Positions 33,761 to 45,643 are shown, numbered from the stretch's first letter. The stretch: DNA of 64,000 nucleotides from Stenogyne calaminthoides (GCA_037126765.1 JBBCBC010000022.1:16087758-16151757), one strand, 5' to 3'. Notes: generated by a model not told the origin, from the sequence alone. A program made the numbers and translations.

Positions 33761-36067
33761 CCTAAATTTACGACTATAGGGGGTAGATACAATTGCTACC
33801 ATCAAAAGATTCATATCCTTTTAGCATAGATGGTTTTTTGATTTACTTTATTAAATGGTGACCTTGGATTAGACTTCCCTTTTTGTAGGTTGTCTTTTTA
33901 GATTCTGATCTGTTGATCGGTTGAGGTTTCTTCGGAAGGGGTTCTTCCGTTGATTCCTCGGTGATGCTTTACCGGTTGGGGTCCATTTACATTTCCTTTA
34001 CGGTTGGGCACTTGCCTTTTACTGCTCAACCGGTCTCTTACCCCTATTAGATACAAGTTTAGCTTTTGGTGTATCTTTTTTGAAATTAAATGCGATTACA
34101 CCTTTACGAGATGAATCGATCGGGGCTTTTGAGGATGTGGAGGGTTTCTCATAGCCAAGTCCTCCTTATCAATCTTTACTCGAAAATAGGCATTCATGTC
34201 TTTAACGGTTTGAGATGATTTTGAAAAAAACATCTATTTTTCTTCTATGATTTTCCTCGGGAGGATTTGACTTTCATGCATTCTAATAGCTCATCGAATT
34301 TTGCTTGCAAGATTTTGAAGTCATCGAACTCTTTGTCTGTTAATTTCCATCTGTTCTTTGATCTGCTTTTCTGATCGAAAGCCGAGAATTTTAAATTCCT
34401 CGATTACCTTCGGCGGTTTTATGATCTAAGTTCGAGAGGTTTTTACGAGATCATTTTCTTGACAAAAGTGATTATTTACGATCCTCGACTTATCATTCTC
34501 GGCTTCACAATAGCATAAGTTTCTCTTGCATTGGAGAGATCTTCAAGCAATTGGCAGGTCAATCTCCCGGCCGGGTGTGCTAATGATAGCGGTGTAGAAA
34601 AGCGAAGGGGTTTGGAGGTTACCTCGGTTTGGTCCTCCACGCCATCGAGGCATATCATCGTCGGCGAGAATATCCTTCACTTTCATAGAAGTCGGCCACC
34701 TTCTTGTCGGCGAGGTCTTCTCTGATCCGAGTCCTCGGAGGCGATAGGAATCGTCATTTCTGGCGTATCGGCAACCATGGCTCTTGTCTCCTAAACCGTT
34801 GCTCTCTTTTGTTCCTCTTTTCTTCCCTCTCTCGGCGTCGGTTTGCAGGCGTCCATTATAGTGACTCTTCTCCACGATTGTGCACGCTCACTGGATCCAC
34901 CCGTTCCTTTCCTTCGGGTGAATCACTCCATTCGTATGACCTATCGGGTTGATTTCCTTCGATAGTAGTCCGAGTTTCTTCTATCGATTGGTTATCTCTT
35001 CCTTCCTTCGTCATTATCTCTTTCCCTTTCATCTCTGTGATCCCTCCGATCATCGGATCTGGTTCTTTCGGAGATCTGTTATGCGATCTCCTATCTAGAT
35101 CCTCGGCTATGTTGATAGTCCTTATAAAATCTTCGATACTTACCAAGTTGTATATCGACTTCTCAAAAACTCCCCATAAGCAACGCGATCTGCTTCACTC
35201 AATATATTTCCAATGGGTTCATTGGCCTTTGTTCTTGGTTGCCTTGAAAAGCAACCGATTTTGAAGTCGAGGTTTATTGGGGCCTCGTCTTCATCGGCTT
35301 GACCTCTTTCAATCGGTCGAACTTCGTGAGCTTTAAGACTCAAGAACAAGCTACTAGGTTTCATTCTTGAAATGTCCCGGCAATCTTTGATTATCGTGAC
35401 CTTCATGTCCCACTTCTTGGTGAGAGATCTTAGGATCTTATAGTTGATATCTTTATCGGACATCTCTCTACCAAGTTCTCGAAGCTTGTTTATAGACATT
35501 GTAATTCTTCCATCGAGTTAGTTGATGGTTTTAGTTTGGCAACATCTTGATTTTCTCGAACTTCACCGGTTAAACTTGAAGAAATCTTTTTATCTGTTCA
35601 TTTCCCTCGCAGGATCTCGGCGAAGTATCCCACATTGCTTTTCGCTTGATTTGAGATACTTAATCTTCTCTTTGGTGACCTTATCCATTGTCTTCATGAT
35701 GATATGTCTTGCAATGGTGTCAGTATCTTGTTTTCTTTCTTCTGTCCATCGTATTGGGCTTTTTCGTACAAGACTTCACGTGGGAAAGTCTGGATCTCCT
35801 CCGACCGCCCGGGATTGTCGTAGTAAATGATGATGGGTCCTCTCGATGACTTCCATCGATACGCCAGATATAGAGCCTAGATGGTTGGACATATATATGG
35901 CCCAATCTGCATACTCATCAATTGAGAACTTCGGCGAGATCATGATACATCTGGGACGTGTTATCCATCTTTGAGTGATTTTGGAAAATGAATGAGTTTT
36001 TAAAAGCGGTTTTTCAAGATCGATTCGGATGACCACATGACCGCAGTCGAAACCAACCTTAACCACT
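33761..36067 (-). pseudogene. SireB gag remnant
   Basis: From the right: P-K-F-S-I-D-E-Y-A-D-W near 35930 matches the P-M-F-S-V-E-S-Y-D-L-W start of SireA gag. The piece 35499-35140 has ILRSLTKKWDMKVTIIKD, matching ILRGLSKKWDIHVVVIEN. Left of that are basic and Ser/Arg-rich pieces in several frames. Next to the 5' LTR, where a primer site is expected, only AGTGGT is left, so the site is decayed or deleted. Confidence 0.8.
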
Positions 36068-37422
36068 TGTAGGTCCCGAACCGGGTTAAGTGAGGGCGAA
36101 GTCTAAAATAGACTTTTTCTTTGATCAATTCCTTGTTCAACAATGGTTTTCGGAACAATCCCATTAACACGGACAGTCTTGAAAAGTTTTAGTTTTGTAT
36201 AAATCATTCCAAGTTTTATCTTTTAATCGATGACAAAAATCAAGTCCGTCCGGAAAAATTCCGATCTTAACTTTATGCTTTAAGATTGTGGATGTCGCAA
36301 TCAAAGCCCGGCACCGATTTATAGTGGTTCGGACAAACCATCCCCACGTCCCATTCTTCCCTTTCTGAAGGCACCAACTTAACCGACTTAACCGATGGAC
36401 TTAGATTAGTGTGTTAGTCCAACACGATACACCAAAGATGTTTTAAGAGTTCTCCTCAACCGATCCCGTAAATCGATTTAGAAACCCTGGATCGAAATCT
36501 TGCTAAACAACTTATCCTAACTTGGGGGTTTGGGTAAGATTGTTGAGGTTCAACTATGAAATCTTTTCTTTGCGTATAAAAGCGACTGAAAAGCTAGATG
36601 AAAAGATTTCTTGCTAAAACTTATGGGATGAACACAATATAAAATAAGCTTGTTGTTGTGTTCTTCGTCTGCGAAATCGACTATAGTTTGAGCTTCTTGA
36701 TTATGTTGTTTGTCGAAGCATTTCCGTGTTTCACTCACGAAGTGATCCCCCATATTTATAGACCTTGAGATCAAAAAGCCGTTGGAGAGCAATTTGAATC
36801 TCGAGGCTATTTTAAGTAGAGTTGCGAGCTTGATGTGGCGTGCTTGAGAACGGCATGGCGAAAAGATTATAGCCGTTTGAAAATATCGAATCCAAGATGT
36901 CGACTCTGTTCATACGTGTTTCTTCCTTATTGGATGAAAGCCTTGCTTTTGCGGTGTTGTTCCTCCAACTAAGGTTGGTATTCATCTTGTTCGGATTCGC
37001 GACGTATGATAAGATGAAACAACGATTTTCATCTTATGATTCGATCGTCGATCTTATCCACTGATGGAGATCTTCGGCGCTGTTGACTTAGCTTCAAAAA
37101 GGTCTTACGGTCTTATCTTAAGAAGTCATCGATCTTGATATTGAAGGTTTGAGCTTCATGACTTCATATCTCGACGAGATCGATTCGATCGATCTTAAGA
37201 TTACAGTTTAGCGTTACGCTCATCGGATATCGAACTTCTTTCGATTCTTCGATTCGACCTTTACATATTGAGTTCCCCCTCAATATGTGACCTATCTATT
37301 ACATCGGTTTTTTCTATACAATCATTATCAATATAGCAATAATGTAAACATCGATTCCTCTTGCCGACCGTCCTATTACATGTGTTTTTGGAACTTTCAT
37401 CAAAACTATAAATTTCCCAACA
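36068..37422 (-). repeat. SireB 5' LTR (1,355 bp)
   Basis: The pair of 23531-25017. A TATAAATA box is at 36753-36760 (minus). A perfect 10-bp hairpin lies at 37263-37288. It differs from the partner mostly by short insertions and deletions. Confidence 0.92.
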
Positions 37423-38295
37423 AATATTGAGACACAATATTATTCAACTCCATAAATATTAATTAATCCCACTACATAATTAATATTGCACTATCAATCT
37501 TAACCCATATTATGTTAATATCGCTCCCGGTTATTATTTCCCGTGTTTAAGATTATCTAGCCCATTAATTAATTCAAGCCACTGAAATAACTTTCTATTA
37601 ATTAATATCTTTTCTCCTTGGTCAAGGAACTGTTCAACATTATTATTCCTACCGGAAACTAATTCCACTTGCAAGATTTGGTATGATAAATCTTATGAAC
37701 CTCCCAAGGGGGCAAATCGAACAAGCGTACTTGCACACGATTCTTCGTATGAAATCTTAGCAATCGCATGTGACCAATAACATTGCCCAAGATATAAAGT
37801 ATTGAATCTCATTGATTCTCTACCCGTCATAAGTCAAAGCAATAATTACTAACCACACACGATCCTATTTAAGGAACGAAGATTAAGAAATAACGAACCA
37901 CTGAGGTCTAATTCTTCCTAATTCAGTGCTGAAAAATTTATCCTCCCGTAGGTCCTATTCAGTGCATCAGTCATGCACTAGTGTAATCTCTTGGTCAAGA
38001 CAAGCCAATCTGAGCCTTACACTTCAACCTTTCACGATGGATTGTTCATTTCCATCTAGGTCGTGAACAACGTACTTTTAGTTACAAGGGACTGTTAATT
38101 TAATCTTCTGTGATCTGGTATCACTAAATTAACTACAATGTAACACGTACTATTTATTGAACAGTTATGCAGTAAATATATGTACATTCAATGATATTTA
38201 AAGCATCAGTGATAAATAATTTATTTCAGTAAATAAGACAGAAATTCAGTTTGGTTATACAAAGTAAAAACATACTTTCCAGTATAACCCCAACA
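37423..38295 (-). repeat. CopC 3' LTR, proximal part (begins with SireB duplication AATAT)
   Basis: Continues the LTR after SireB and ends at 38295. On the minus strand the LTR starts TGTTGGGGTTATA. It aligns along its length with 46491-47357. Confidence 0.92.
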
Positions 38296-38306
38296 ATCTC
38301 CCACTT
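38296..38306 (-). other. CopC polypurine tract
   Basis: Minus-strand AAGTGGGAGAT directly before the 3' LTR, with a second copy of AAGTGGGAGAT about 100 bp upstream (near 38398-38408). Confidence 0.88.
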
Positions 38307-38412
38307 ATACTTAATGTCTGCTTTTAAGTATACTACAACATATCTCGTGTAGTTCCTAATGCGTGACATCTAATGTCACCTACACGAACCTAATAATATC
38401 TCCCACTTATAC

Positions 38413-38538
38413 TCAACGCAGATTGGCAACGGTCTTGACACCCATTCCTTCCACATGTCTCTCGAATGTGTTATGAGGCAGACCCTTTGTGAATGGATCT
38501 GCTCGGTTGTCTTCTGATGCGATCTTTGCCACCTCTAT
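38413..38538 (-). pseudogene. CopC RNase H, C-terminal end
   Basis: Reads K-I-A-S-E-D-N-R-A-D-P-F-T-K and then H-V-E-G-M-G-V, the usual end of copia pol. It is separated from the rest of the domain by SoloD, which entered 40 residues before the stop. Confidence 0.9.
38534..38538. repeat. SoloD target-site duplication, left copy
   Basis: TCTAT, repeated at 40297-40301. Confidence 0.92.
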
Positions 38539-40296
38539 TGTTGGTCCCGGTGGAAAACCCATTTTGCGCGTGAGGAAGCAAAACATTTTAAAAGCGATGC
38601 ATATAAAACAGGGGTGAGGGCAGAGTGTTTCCAATTTTTGCTTTTTAAGCTCGTGTGTTGTGTCTTGCTTATAATCAAATGCGTATGACAAGATAAGAAC
38701 GTAAAGCAGTAAACAACACAACAATGTATAGTGGTTTGGAGGCTCAAGCTCCTACATCCACTCTCCCTGTTCCTAGGGAAATTCCTTCCAACTGGACTTA
38801 TCACCCTCTCGGGCTCGCCTCTAGATATTTAACGAGCTCTCACTCAAACGGGACTTATCACCCTCCACGGGATTGCCTACAGATGTTTACCGAGTTCACA
38901 CTCCAACGGGACTTATCACCCTCACTCGGGATTGCCTACCCTTCCTTTCGGGATTGCTAGATGTTTACCGAGTTCACACTCACCTACAAACTTAACCGAC
39001 TGATTTGGGTAAGGTTTGTTTGGTTTCCAACTATGGTGAGATTTTCCCTTACATTTGTTTAGCCTCAATGCTAAGGTTGGGAAAATCTCTCTAAGCTTAA
39101 GATACATCGTGGGTTGCTTAGATTGGGTTCTAGAACACTCTTTGAATATATGCGTGTATTTACAGACTTGTGTTCTAGGGTGGGAATGCTTTGGGTATAA
39201 CTCTCTTTGGCTCTGTAGCATCTCGTGCTATAATTTCCACGCATCCACACATTAGAATGATGAAAGACTTTGTATTTATAGTGTGGATTTGAATGTTACC
39301 GTTAGAGAGAATCACATTCAAATCCATACTATTCTTGTAAGTACAGCAGCTTTTCCAGGCTGGTTGTCTTCCTCTCATTGGTCCACGTCAGCTGATTCTA
39401 ACGGCTATATTCCTCAGATTCCTCGCCTTGGAATCATTCAGGATTCTCTGAGTCTCAGTGTCTTCAGAGACATACTGAGTCTTCAGTTCTATCTGAGTCC
39501 TCAGGTTTATCTGAGTCTCAGATTTCTCATCTGAGCCTCAGATAAAAGGATACTTGATTCAGCAGGCTTCTCTTCAGCGGACCTTGTCTGATCAGGCATA
39601 CTGACACTTAGGCTGACTGAGTTCAGTTCTCTGAATTCAGACATCCTGACCTTCAGGTCACTTTGACTCGGGCTATTTGATTTCTTCTTTGCCTGATCTG
39701 ATCAGCTCGACTGATCTGATCAACACTTCTACAGATCAATATCTTCGGATAGCATCAGGTCAGTACATTAGGTTTAGCATATCAGTTTAGCACATCTGAT
39801 CACAATCACGTCTGATCTTGATCATCTGCTCATCTTCATATCTGATCTCGATCACGTCTGATCTCGATCAGTCTCATCTGCTCCTCTTCTGATCTGCAAC
39901 CTTCTCTTCTGATCTGCAATCTTCTCTTCTGATCTTCTGGTCAGTTTCTTTCCTATCAGCTTGTCTGCTCTTCTGATCACCATATCAGCTCGACTGTTCT
40001 TCTGATCATCTGATCAGGTCTGTTCTGGTCATCTGATCTTCTGATCAGCTGGCTTAGCTTTTCTTCTCTTCTGATTTTGCACAGCTCATCAGTTAACTCG
40101 GAACTCATCTAACTCATCTGATCTCGATCAGTCTCGTCTGTAGCCTCGTCTGATCTCGATCATCTACTTTTGATTTCGTGAGTTCCCCCTCAATTTGTTC
40201 TTTCGTTCCCCCTCAACTTGTTATCTGTAAATTAGCTTCAATAACACAAGTTGATAATGTTTTGGCATAATTCATCAAAACTAAAATATCCCAACA
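38539..40296 (-). repeat. SoloD: Sirevirus-type solo LTR (1,758 bp)
   Basis: Plus-strand TGTTGGTCCCGGTGG to ATCCCAACA, with a perfect 5-bp duplication and no internal region, which is the product of LTR-LTR recombination. Its end TGTTGGTCCCGGTG and the block GGAGGCTCAAGCTCCTAC match the SireA LTR. A TATAAATA box is at 39273-39280 (minus). The part 39560-40160 is packed with CTGATC words. Confidence 0.92.
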
Positions 40297-40301
40297 TCTA
40301 T

Positions 40302-40781
40302 ATCTCCTCTCTTAACGATTTCTCGTATAAGATGGTATTTCCTTTCAATGTGTTTGCTGGCCTTGTGGGCTCTTGGTTCCCTTGAATTTGCAACTGCTCC
40401 AGCATTATCACAGTAAACAGTGATTGTGCTGGGCAAATTCGGAACTACATCCAAGTCCACTAGGAAGTTCTTGAGCCAAACCGCTTCTTTCGCTGCCTCA
40501 CAAGCAGCTACGTATTCGGCTTCCATGGTAGAATCGGCGATGCATTTCTGCTTAATGCTTCTCCATTTCATGGCTCCTCCCCCCATGCAAAACACACTAC
40601 CGGAGGTAGATTTTCTGGAATCTAAGTCTGATTGGAAATCTGAGTCCGTGTAACCGATGGGGATTAGACTATCTGACTGATAAACTAACATTCTATCCCG
40701 AGTTCTTTTCAGATACTTCAGAATGTTCTTAACAGCCGTCCAATGCTCTTTTACCGGATTACTTTGATATCTTTCTACCAT
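40302..40781 (-). pseudogene. CopC RNase H, main part
   Basis: Opens with VERYQSNPVKEHWTAVKNIL and contains the acidic motifs TDSDFQSD, MEAEYVAA and YCDNAGAVA in order, so the catalytic residues are kept. It stops when it reaches the SoloD insertion. It is out of frame with the RT because of a 28-bp copied segment at the junction. Confidence 0.93.
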
Positions 40782-42298
40782 GCCAACGACAGTGAAGCAT
40801 AAGGAATGCCTTTCATGTCAACGACAAAGCAGATATCTGGTCTCGTGCACAGCATTGCATACATAAAGCTTCCGACAGCTGAAGCATAAGGAATGCCTTT
40901 CATGTCATCTATCTCTTTTTGTGTCTTAGGGCACATTTCCTTGGATAGATGGATTCCATGTCTGAAAGGTACGAAGCCTTTCTTGGAATCCTGCATGCTG
41001 AATCGCTTCAAGACAGTATCTATATATGAAGCTTGCGATAAGCCTATCATCCTTTTCTTGCGATCTCGAGTGATCTTGATCCCAAGGATGTGCCCGGCTT
41101 CCCCTAAGTCCTTCATATCAAACTTTTTTGAAAGCCATGCCCTTACGTCTAACAACACCTTTACATTGTCCCCGATGAGCAGAATGTTGTCTACGTATAG
41201 TACTAAGAATACTAATGCAGTTCCGACACGCTTCTTGTACACATAACTTTCGTATTCGTTTTGATCAAACACATAAGACTTTATTACTTGATCAAAACAT
41301 TGGTTCCAAGCTCTGGATGCTTGTTTGAGTCCATAAATGGACTTCTTGAGCTTACAAACTAGGTGTTCTTGGCCTTTTTCAATGAAGCCTTGGGGTTGTT
41401 GCATATAGATTTCCTCTTCAAGACTTCCGTTAAGGAAAGCCGTCTTGACATCCATTTGCCAGATTTCAAGGTCGAGATGCGCATCAATCGACAAGAGGAT
41501 TCGGATGGACTTGAGAATTGCTACAGGTGAAAAAGTTTCCTCATAGTCGATCCCTTCTTTCTGAGCATAAACTTTCGCCACAAGCCTTGCCTTGAAGGTT
41601 TCCACCTTCCCGTCTGGTCCTCTTTTCCTATTGTATACCCACTTGTAACCAATGGGTTTGACCCCATTAAGTGGTTCGACTAGCTCCCACACTCTATTAT
41701 GATCCATAGAACCCATTTCGGCTTCCATTGATGTTTGCCAAGAAACCGCATCCTTGTCTTGGATTGCCTTGTCGTAAGTCCATGGGTCTGATTCATCTAG
41801 AACGGGAACTAAGTCCGAGGACTCTCCTACCCCCATGAATCTCTCGGGTTTTCTTACAACCCTCCCACTACGACGAGGTTCCGGTTGTGTAAGTGTGTCG
41901 TTTTGTATGTCATCTTGTACAGTTGGCACTGAGGTTAGCCCCCTTAGCTCATTTAAGGTAATCTCACTTCTGGGCTTTCTTTCGTTCATATAGTCTTTTT
42001 CCAAAAATCTAAAAGGGGTGCTTATTACCACCTTTTGATCTTCGGGACCATAGAACATACACCCTTTTGTTCCCTCGGGGTATCCTATAAACAACCTTAA
42101 TTCTGATCGAGGATCCACTTTTCTGGCTTCCTTGTCCAACACATAGGCCGGACACCCCCAAATTCTCATGTGTCTCAAACTGGGCTTGCGCCTGGTCCAC
42201 AATTCCTTGGGAGTTTTGGGAACCGATTTGGATGGCATGACCCCAGAACGACTTGGGTAGATCTGCATGACCCCAGAATGACTTGGGTAGATCCGCAT
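40775..42298 (-). pseudogene. CopC integrase C-terminus and reverse transcriptase
   Basis: Starts in the integrase tail (SLRHMRIWGCPAYVLD), passes a Pro/Arg linker, then RT: GYKWVYNRKRGPDGKVETFK, IWQMDVKTAFLNG, SIYGLKQASRAWNQCF and the catalytic box reading YVDNILLIG. The last Asp of YVDD is Asn, which should abolish polymerase activity. Near the end a copied 28-bp segment (40793-40820, also at 40880-40907) shifts the frame. Otherwise this is the longest open polymerase frame in the window. Confidence 0.93.
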
Positions 42299-42776
42299 AA
42301 CTTATCATTGATCTAACCATTTCTAAAAGAGTTTTGTTTCTTTGCTGTGCAACCCCATTTTGTTGAGGGATTCCGGGTGCAGTTAGCTGGAATACAATCC
42401 CTTCATCTGACAAGTAGTTCAAAAACTCATAGATGAGGTACTCGCCTCAACGATCAGATCATAGAGACTTGATACATTTTTCCCTATGATTCTCTGCTTG
42501 AGCCTTAAATTCTTTGAATTTGTCAAAGGTCTCAGATTTATGCTTCATAAGGAAAATATAGTCGTACCTTGAGTAATCATTAATAAAGGTGACGAAATAC
42601 TCATAAACTCCTCTTGCTTTGATTGACATTGGACCACATACGTCTGTGTGAACGATTTCTAACACTTCTTTAGCTCTATTCCCCTTAGCTCCGAATGCCC
42701 TCTTGGTCATTTTTACCTTCCAAACATGATTCGCAAGTTGGGATTGGTTCAACCTGGAGAGACTCCAATGAACCAT
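42009..42776 (-). pseudogene. CopC integrase core
   Basis: The first catalytic Asp is in VHTDVCGP (near 42660). Two in-frame stops between 42459 and 42425 fall around the second Asp (S-D-R). The Glu of the usual AERRNRT motif is Gln here (NGVAQQRNKT), so the triad is incomplete. A 30-bp tandem duplication (42235-42294) doubles DLPKSFWGHA and replaces the segment that follows it in CopE. Confidence 0.9.
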
Positions 42777-43017
42777 CTTCTACCAACCTTTGAATCCTTT
42801 TTGGATTAATATGTCCCAATCTGAGATGCCATAGAAGTGTCTCATTCACGCCTGATGAACGTTCTTTTATCGGAAACAGTTGATGTGTTATAGGATGCAT
42901 TTCGTGAGTTGTGTGCACAGTTAATTGTATAGAGATTATTCGACAACGTTCCATGACAGATAAATTTATCATAAAGAGAAATGGTAACAACTTTGTCAAA
43001 AGTAACTGAATATCCAT
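42685..43017 (-). pseudogene. CopC pre-integrase zinc-binding region
   Basis: ETLLWHLRLGHINPKRIQRL then C-E-S-C-L gives the H-x-H and C-x2-C pattern before the integrase core. It is in a different frame from both neighbours. Confidence 0.88.
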
Positions 43018-43618
43018 TAAGGTAAAGTTTAGAAACCGAAATTAAATTCTTTCTCAAACTAGGAACGTAAAGAACATCTCTTAAAATTAAAACTCTGTCT
43101 TCAAAAGACAGGTGCACTTCACCCACTGCTTCAGCTGCCACTCTCGTAGCATCGCCCAGTGTGATGAGGATCTCACTCCCACTAAGTTGTCGGGTCCGCT
43201 TGAACTCCTGCAAAGTTAAACAAACATGATCAGTGGATCCCGTATCCACCACCCATAAATGGGAGTCATACGCCGCTAAACAAGTTTCAACAACTAGTGC
43301 GTGAGAATTACCTTTCTTTCCATTCCTTTTGGGTATGGAACAGGCTGACCTCCAATGTCCTTTTTCACCGTAGTTGAAGCACTTCCCCTTAGCTGGTTTA
43401 CTCACTCCTCCACCTCCCTTCACCTTATCTTTGCCCTTGGCAACACTTGAGTTCACTTGCTTGTGGCTTTTATCATTTTTCTTGTTCTTACCACCCTTTG
43501 GCCTAGAAGAAGAAGAAGGTCCATTTGCCACCAAAGCTTGGCTCTTTTGCCCTAATATCACCTCTGCCGAGACTAAAGCTTGCAACAGATCAGGCATCGA
43601 GAACTTCTGATTGTTCAT
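42842..43618 (-). pseudogene. CopC gag C-terminus and protease
   Basis: A Lys/Ser-rich basic linker is followed by a zinc knuckle reading C-F-N-Y-G-E-K-G-H-W-R-S-A-C, whose second Cys is Tyr. Then comes the protease active site WVVDTGSTDHVC and the flap-like region L-I-L-R-D-V-L-Y-V-P. The knuckle defect would weaken RNA packaging. Confidence 0.9.
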
Positions 43619-43677
43619 TTGGTAATTCAGTCTGAACTATTCAAAACTTTTCTGCAGAGAGTGGAGCATGAAATCGA

Positions 43678-44148
43678 TTAGGGTCTCGATGTCGTATTAA
43701 GAACCAAACACCTCAAGCTTGTTAAGTGAGCCATCATCTGGAGAACGTGCTCCCTAACGGGCGTTCCCTCCGCCATTTTCATAGAGAGCAAGTCCCTCAT
43801 GGTGATCTGACGAGCCACACGGTTCTGATGTTGAAACATCGCTTTAAGACTAGTCATGATGTCTGCAGTGGTCTCAACATTTTGGTGTTGGTGTTGCAAC
43901 ACATCTGACATTGAAGCAAAGATGGTACACTTTGCCATTTCGTTGGAACGCTCACAGTCAGCATACTCTTTCTTAACCGCTTTAGTTGACTCATCATTTG
44001 GCTTTTCTGGGTTAGGTGTAGTGAGAACCAAGTTATGGCTTTGTGTAGTGAGGACAATAGTAAGTTTATGACTCCAATCAACGAAGTTTTCACCAGTAAG
44101 CAAATTGTCTTTAAGTATATTGAACAGTGGATTAAAAGGTTGCGACAT
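43678..44148 (-). pseudogene. CopC gag N-terminus (UBN2-like)
   Basis: Begins MSQPFNPLFNILKDN and has the copia gag pattern L-T-G-E-N-F-V-D-W, then M-F-Q-H-Q-N-R and a conserved V-R-E-H-V. A frame change at about 43690 separates it from the next gag block. The same start, MSQPFNPL, opens the broken gag of CopE at 52014. Confidence 0.9.
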
Positions 44149-45629
44149 GCTGAACTGAAATAAATAACAATTTGTATAAGCACAAACATATCACAAGGTT
44201 CGATCACATGTATCATATTAAAATCTCAAAAAAAAAATATGAACATGCATCAGCCAACATCTCAAAACAGTTTAAATAAGCCACGTGGGGTGGGTCATTA
44301 TTTAAACGCATTCAAGTAGGTTACAAACAAGAAAACAATTACAAACCTTTAATATCCAAATTAATAGTTGACTCCCACTTGACCAATATAAAATTGACAG
44401 GGACTTCGGGGAAGTATATGCATATCAATTTTATACCTAAGTAATAACCATGATTAAATACAAAATTATTATTTTGTTTTGAACGAGCCACGTGGGGAGG
44501 GTCATCGTCGCCACTAATAATAACCCACAATCATCCTTTTGGAATTTATTCATGTGAAATCTATCTTTTGGTTGTCCCGTGGGGGGAATTTCTCCAAAAG
44601 AATCCACAAATAAATAAATCATCGAGGTCAAAATTAATTCAATTTTATTATTCGGAACAAAATTGTCAATTAATTATTTAAACATACTTAGTATTTTTCG
44701 AAGGTGAGATTTTTCAAAACATTTTCTCATGCATTGAATATTTAAACAAAATTTAAATAAGCATAAAATAATGCAAAATATAAAAAAAAAAATTAAACAC
44801 ATTGGGCACATATATCCAATTGTCACGGTTAATTCTGTCATGTCTTGATCTTGAGAAATCATCATCATAGCCTTCATCGTTTGTCTCGAAAAGCTCCCAC
44901 TCGTCCGCAACATTTTCTTTATAATGTCCTCCATCTAGGTGCGAAACGACGTCCGACATTGGGTAGCTCACGGTCCGGAACACGTATCCGCGTGCACTTG
45001 CGAGGACTCCCGCGTCTTGACCGGACCATTCGACAATGCCGCGGATCCCAGGCGCCCTCACTCACCGTGAATAACCCAGCGGCTTAGCCCCGCCCTGGCC
45101 CTCGCCATGCCCCTTTCCCCGATCGCCCAGTGCTCGACCATGCCCGGGCTTGCTCGCGTGTCGCGGCGCCGCTTAAGCGTGCCCATGCGCATTCCGTCTT
45201 GCCCGTCTGCCGCCCAGCGCTATTCGGCCGCCAATCTCGCTCGGTGCTCAGCCACGCTAATTCGGCTTAGCCCGTCTGTCCTTTGGCTGCCGTGCCTTGG
45301 CTCGTCCGGGCACTGGGCAATTCTTTGTCTTAGTTCTCGATCCGGTTACAATTTATTTAAAAAATAAATAAACCTATATCTAGGCTAGTCTATTATATTG
45401 ATCAGATCAAACAAATCCTAATCTACTCGTGGATTTTCTCACGAGGCAAAATGAATTCGTACGAATCGAATTAAAAACTACAATTTATATGTATGCATAA
45501 ATATAAACATTCATCAAATACCATGACAATTGGATACCTGCAAAAAAGATCTAGCAATTCTACTTTCCAATTTCAAATTTAATGAAAACGAATTAAATTA
45601 CAATTTAAAACTCAGATCCCGAAACCGAA
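44149..45629 (-). other. CopC leader with CpG-rich block and short frame
   Basis: A 1.5-kb untranslated leader. A CpG-rich block (about 44955-45340) is followed on the sense strand by a frame reading E-W-E-L-F-E-T-N-D-E-G-Y (near 44890) and N-W-I-Y-V-P-N-V, conserved in CopF and CopE. The stretch 44160-44790 is AT-rich. Confidence 0.7.
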
Positions 45630-45641
45630 GCTCTGATACCA
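45630..45641 (-). other. CopC primer binding site
   Basis: Minus-strand TGGTATCAGAGC, perfect, two bases from the LTR end. Confidence 0.92.
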
Positions 45642-45643
45642 GT

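Larger units (their letters stand above)
23531..37422 (-). mobile_element. SireB: complete but heavily eroded Sirevirus-type element (13.9 kb)
   Basis: LTRs at 23531-25017 (3') and 36068-37422 (5') share TGTAGGTCCCGAAC at one end and TTTCCCAACA at the other. A purine tract adjoins the left LTR, which fixes minus orientation, and AATAT flanks both sides. Inside are remnants of gag, protease-integrase, RT, RNase H and ORF3 in the same order as SireA. Small insertions and deletions are everywhere, and no domain keeps more than about 130 codons open. The sequence is rich in ATCGAT where relatives have CTGATC or CCTGA. Confidence 0.93.
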
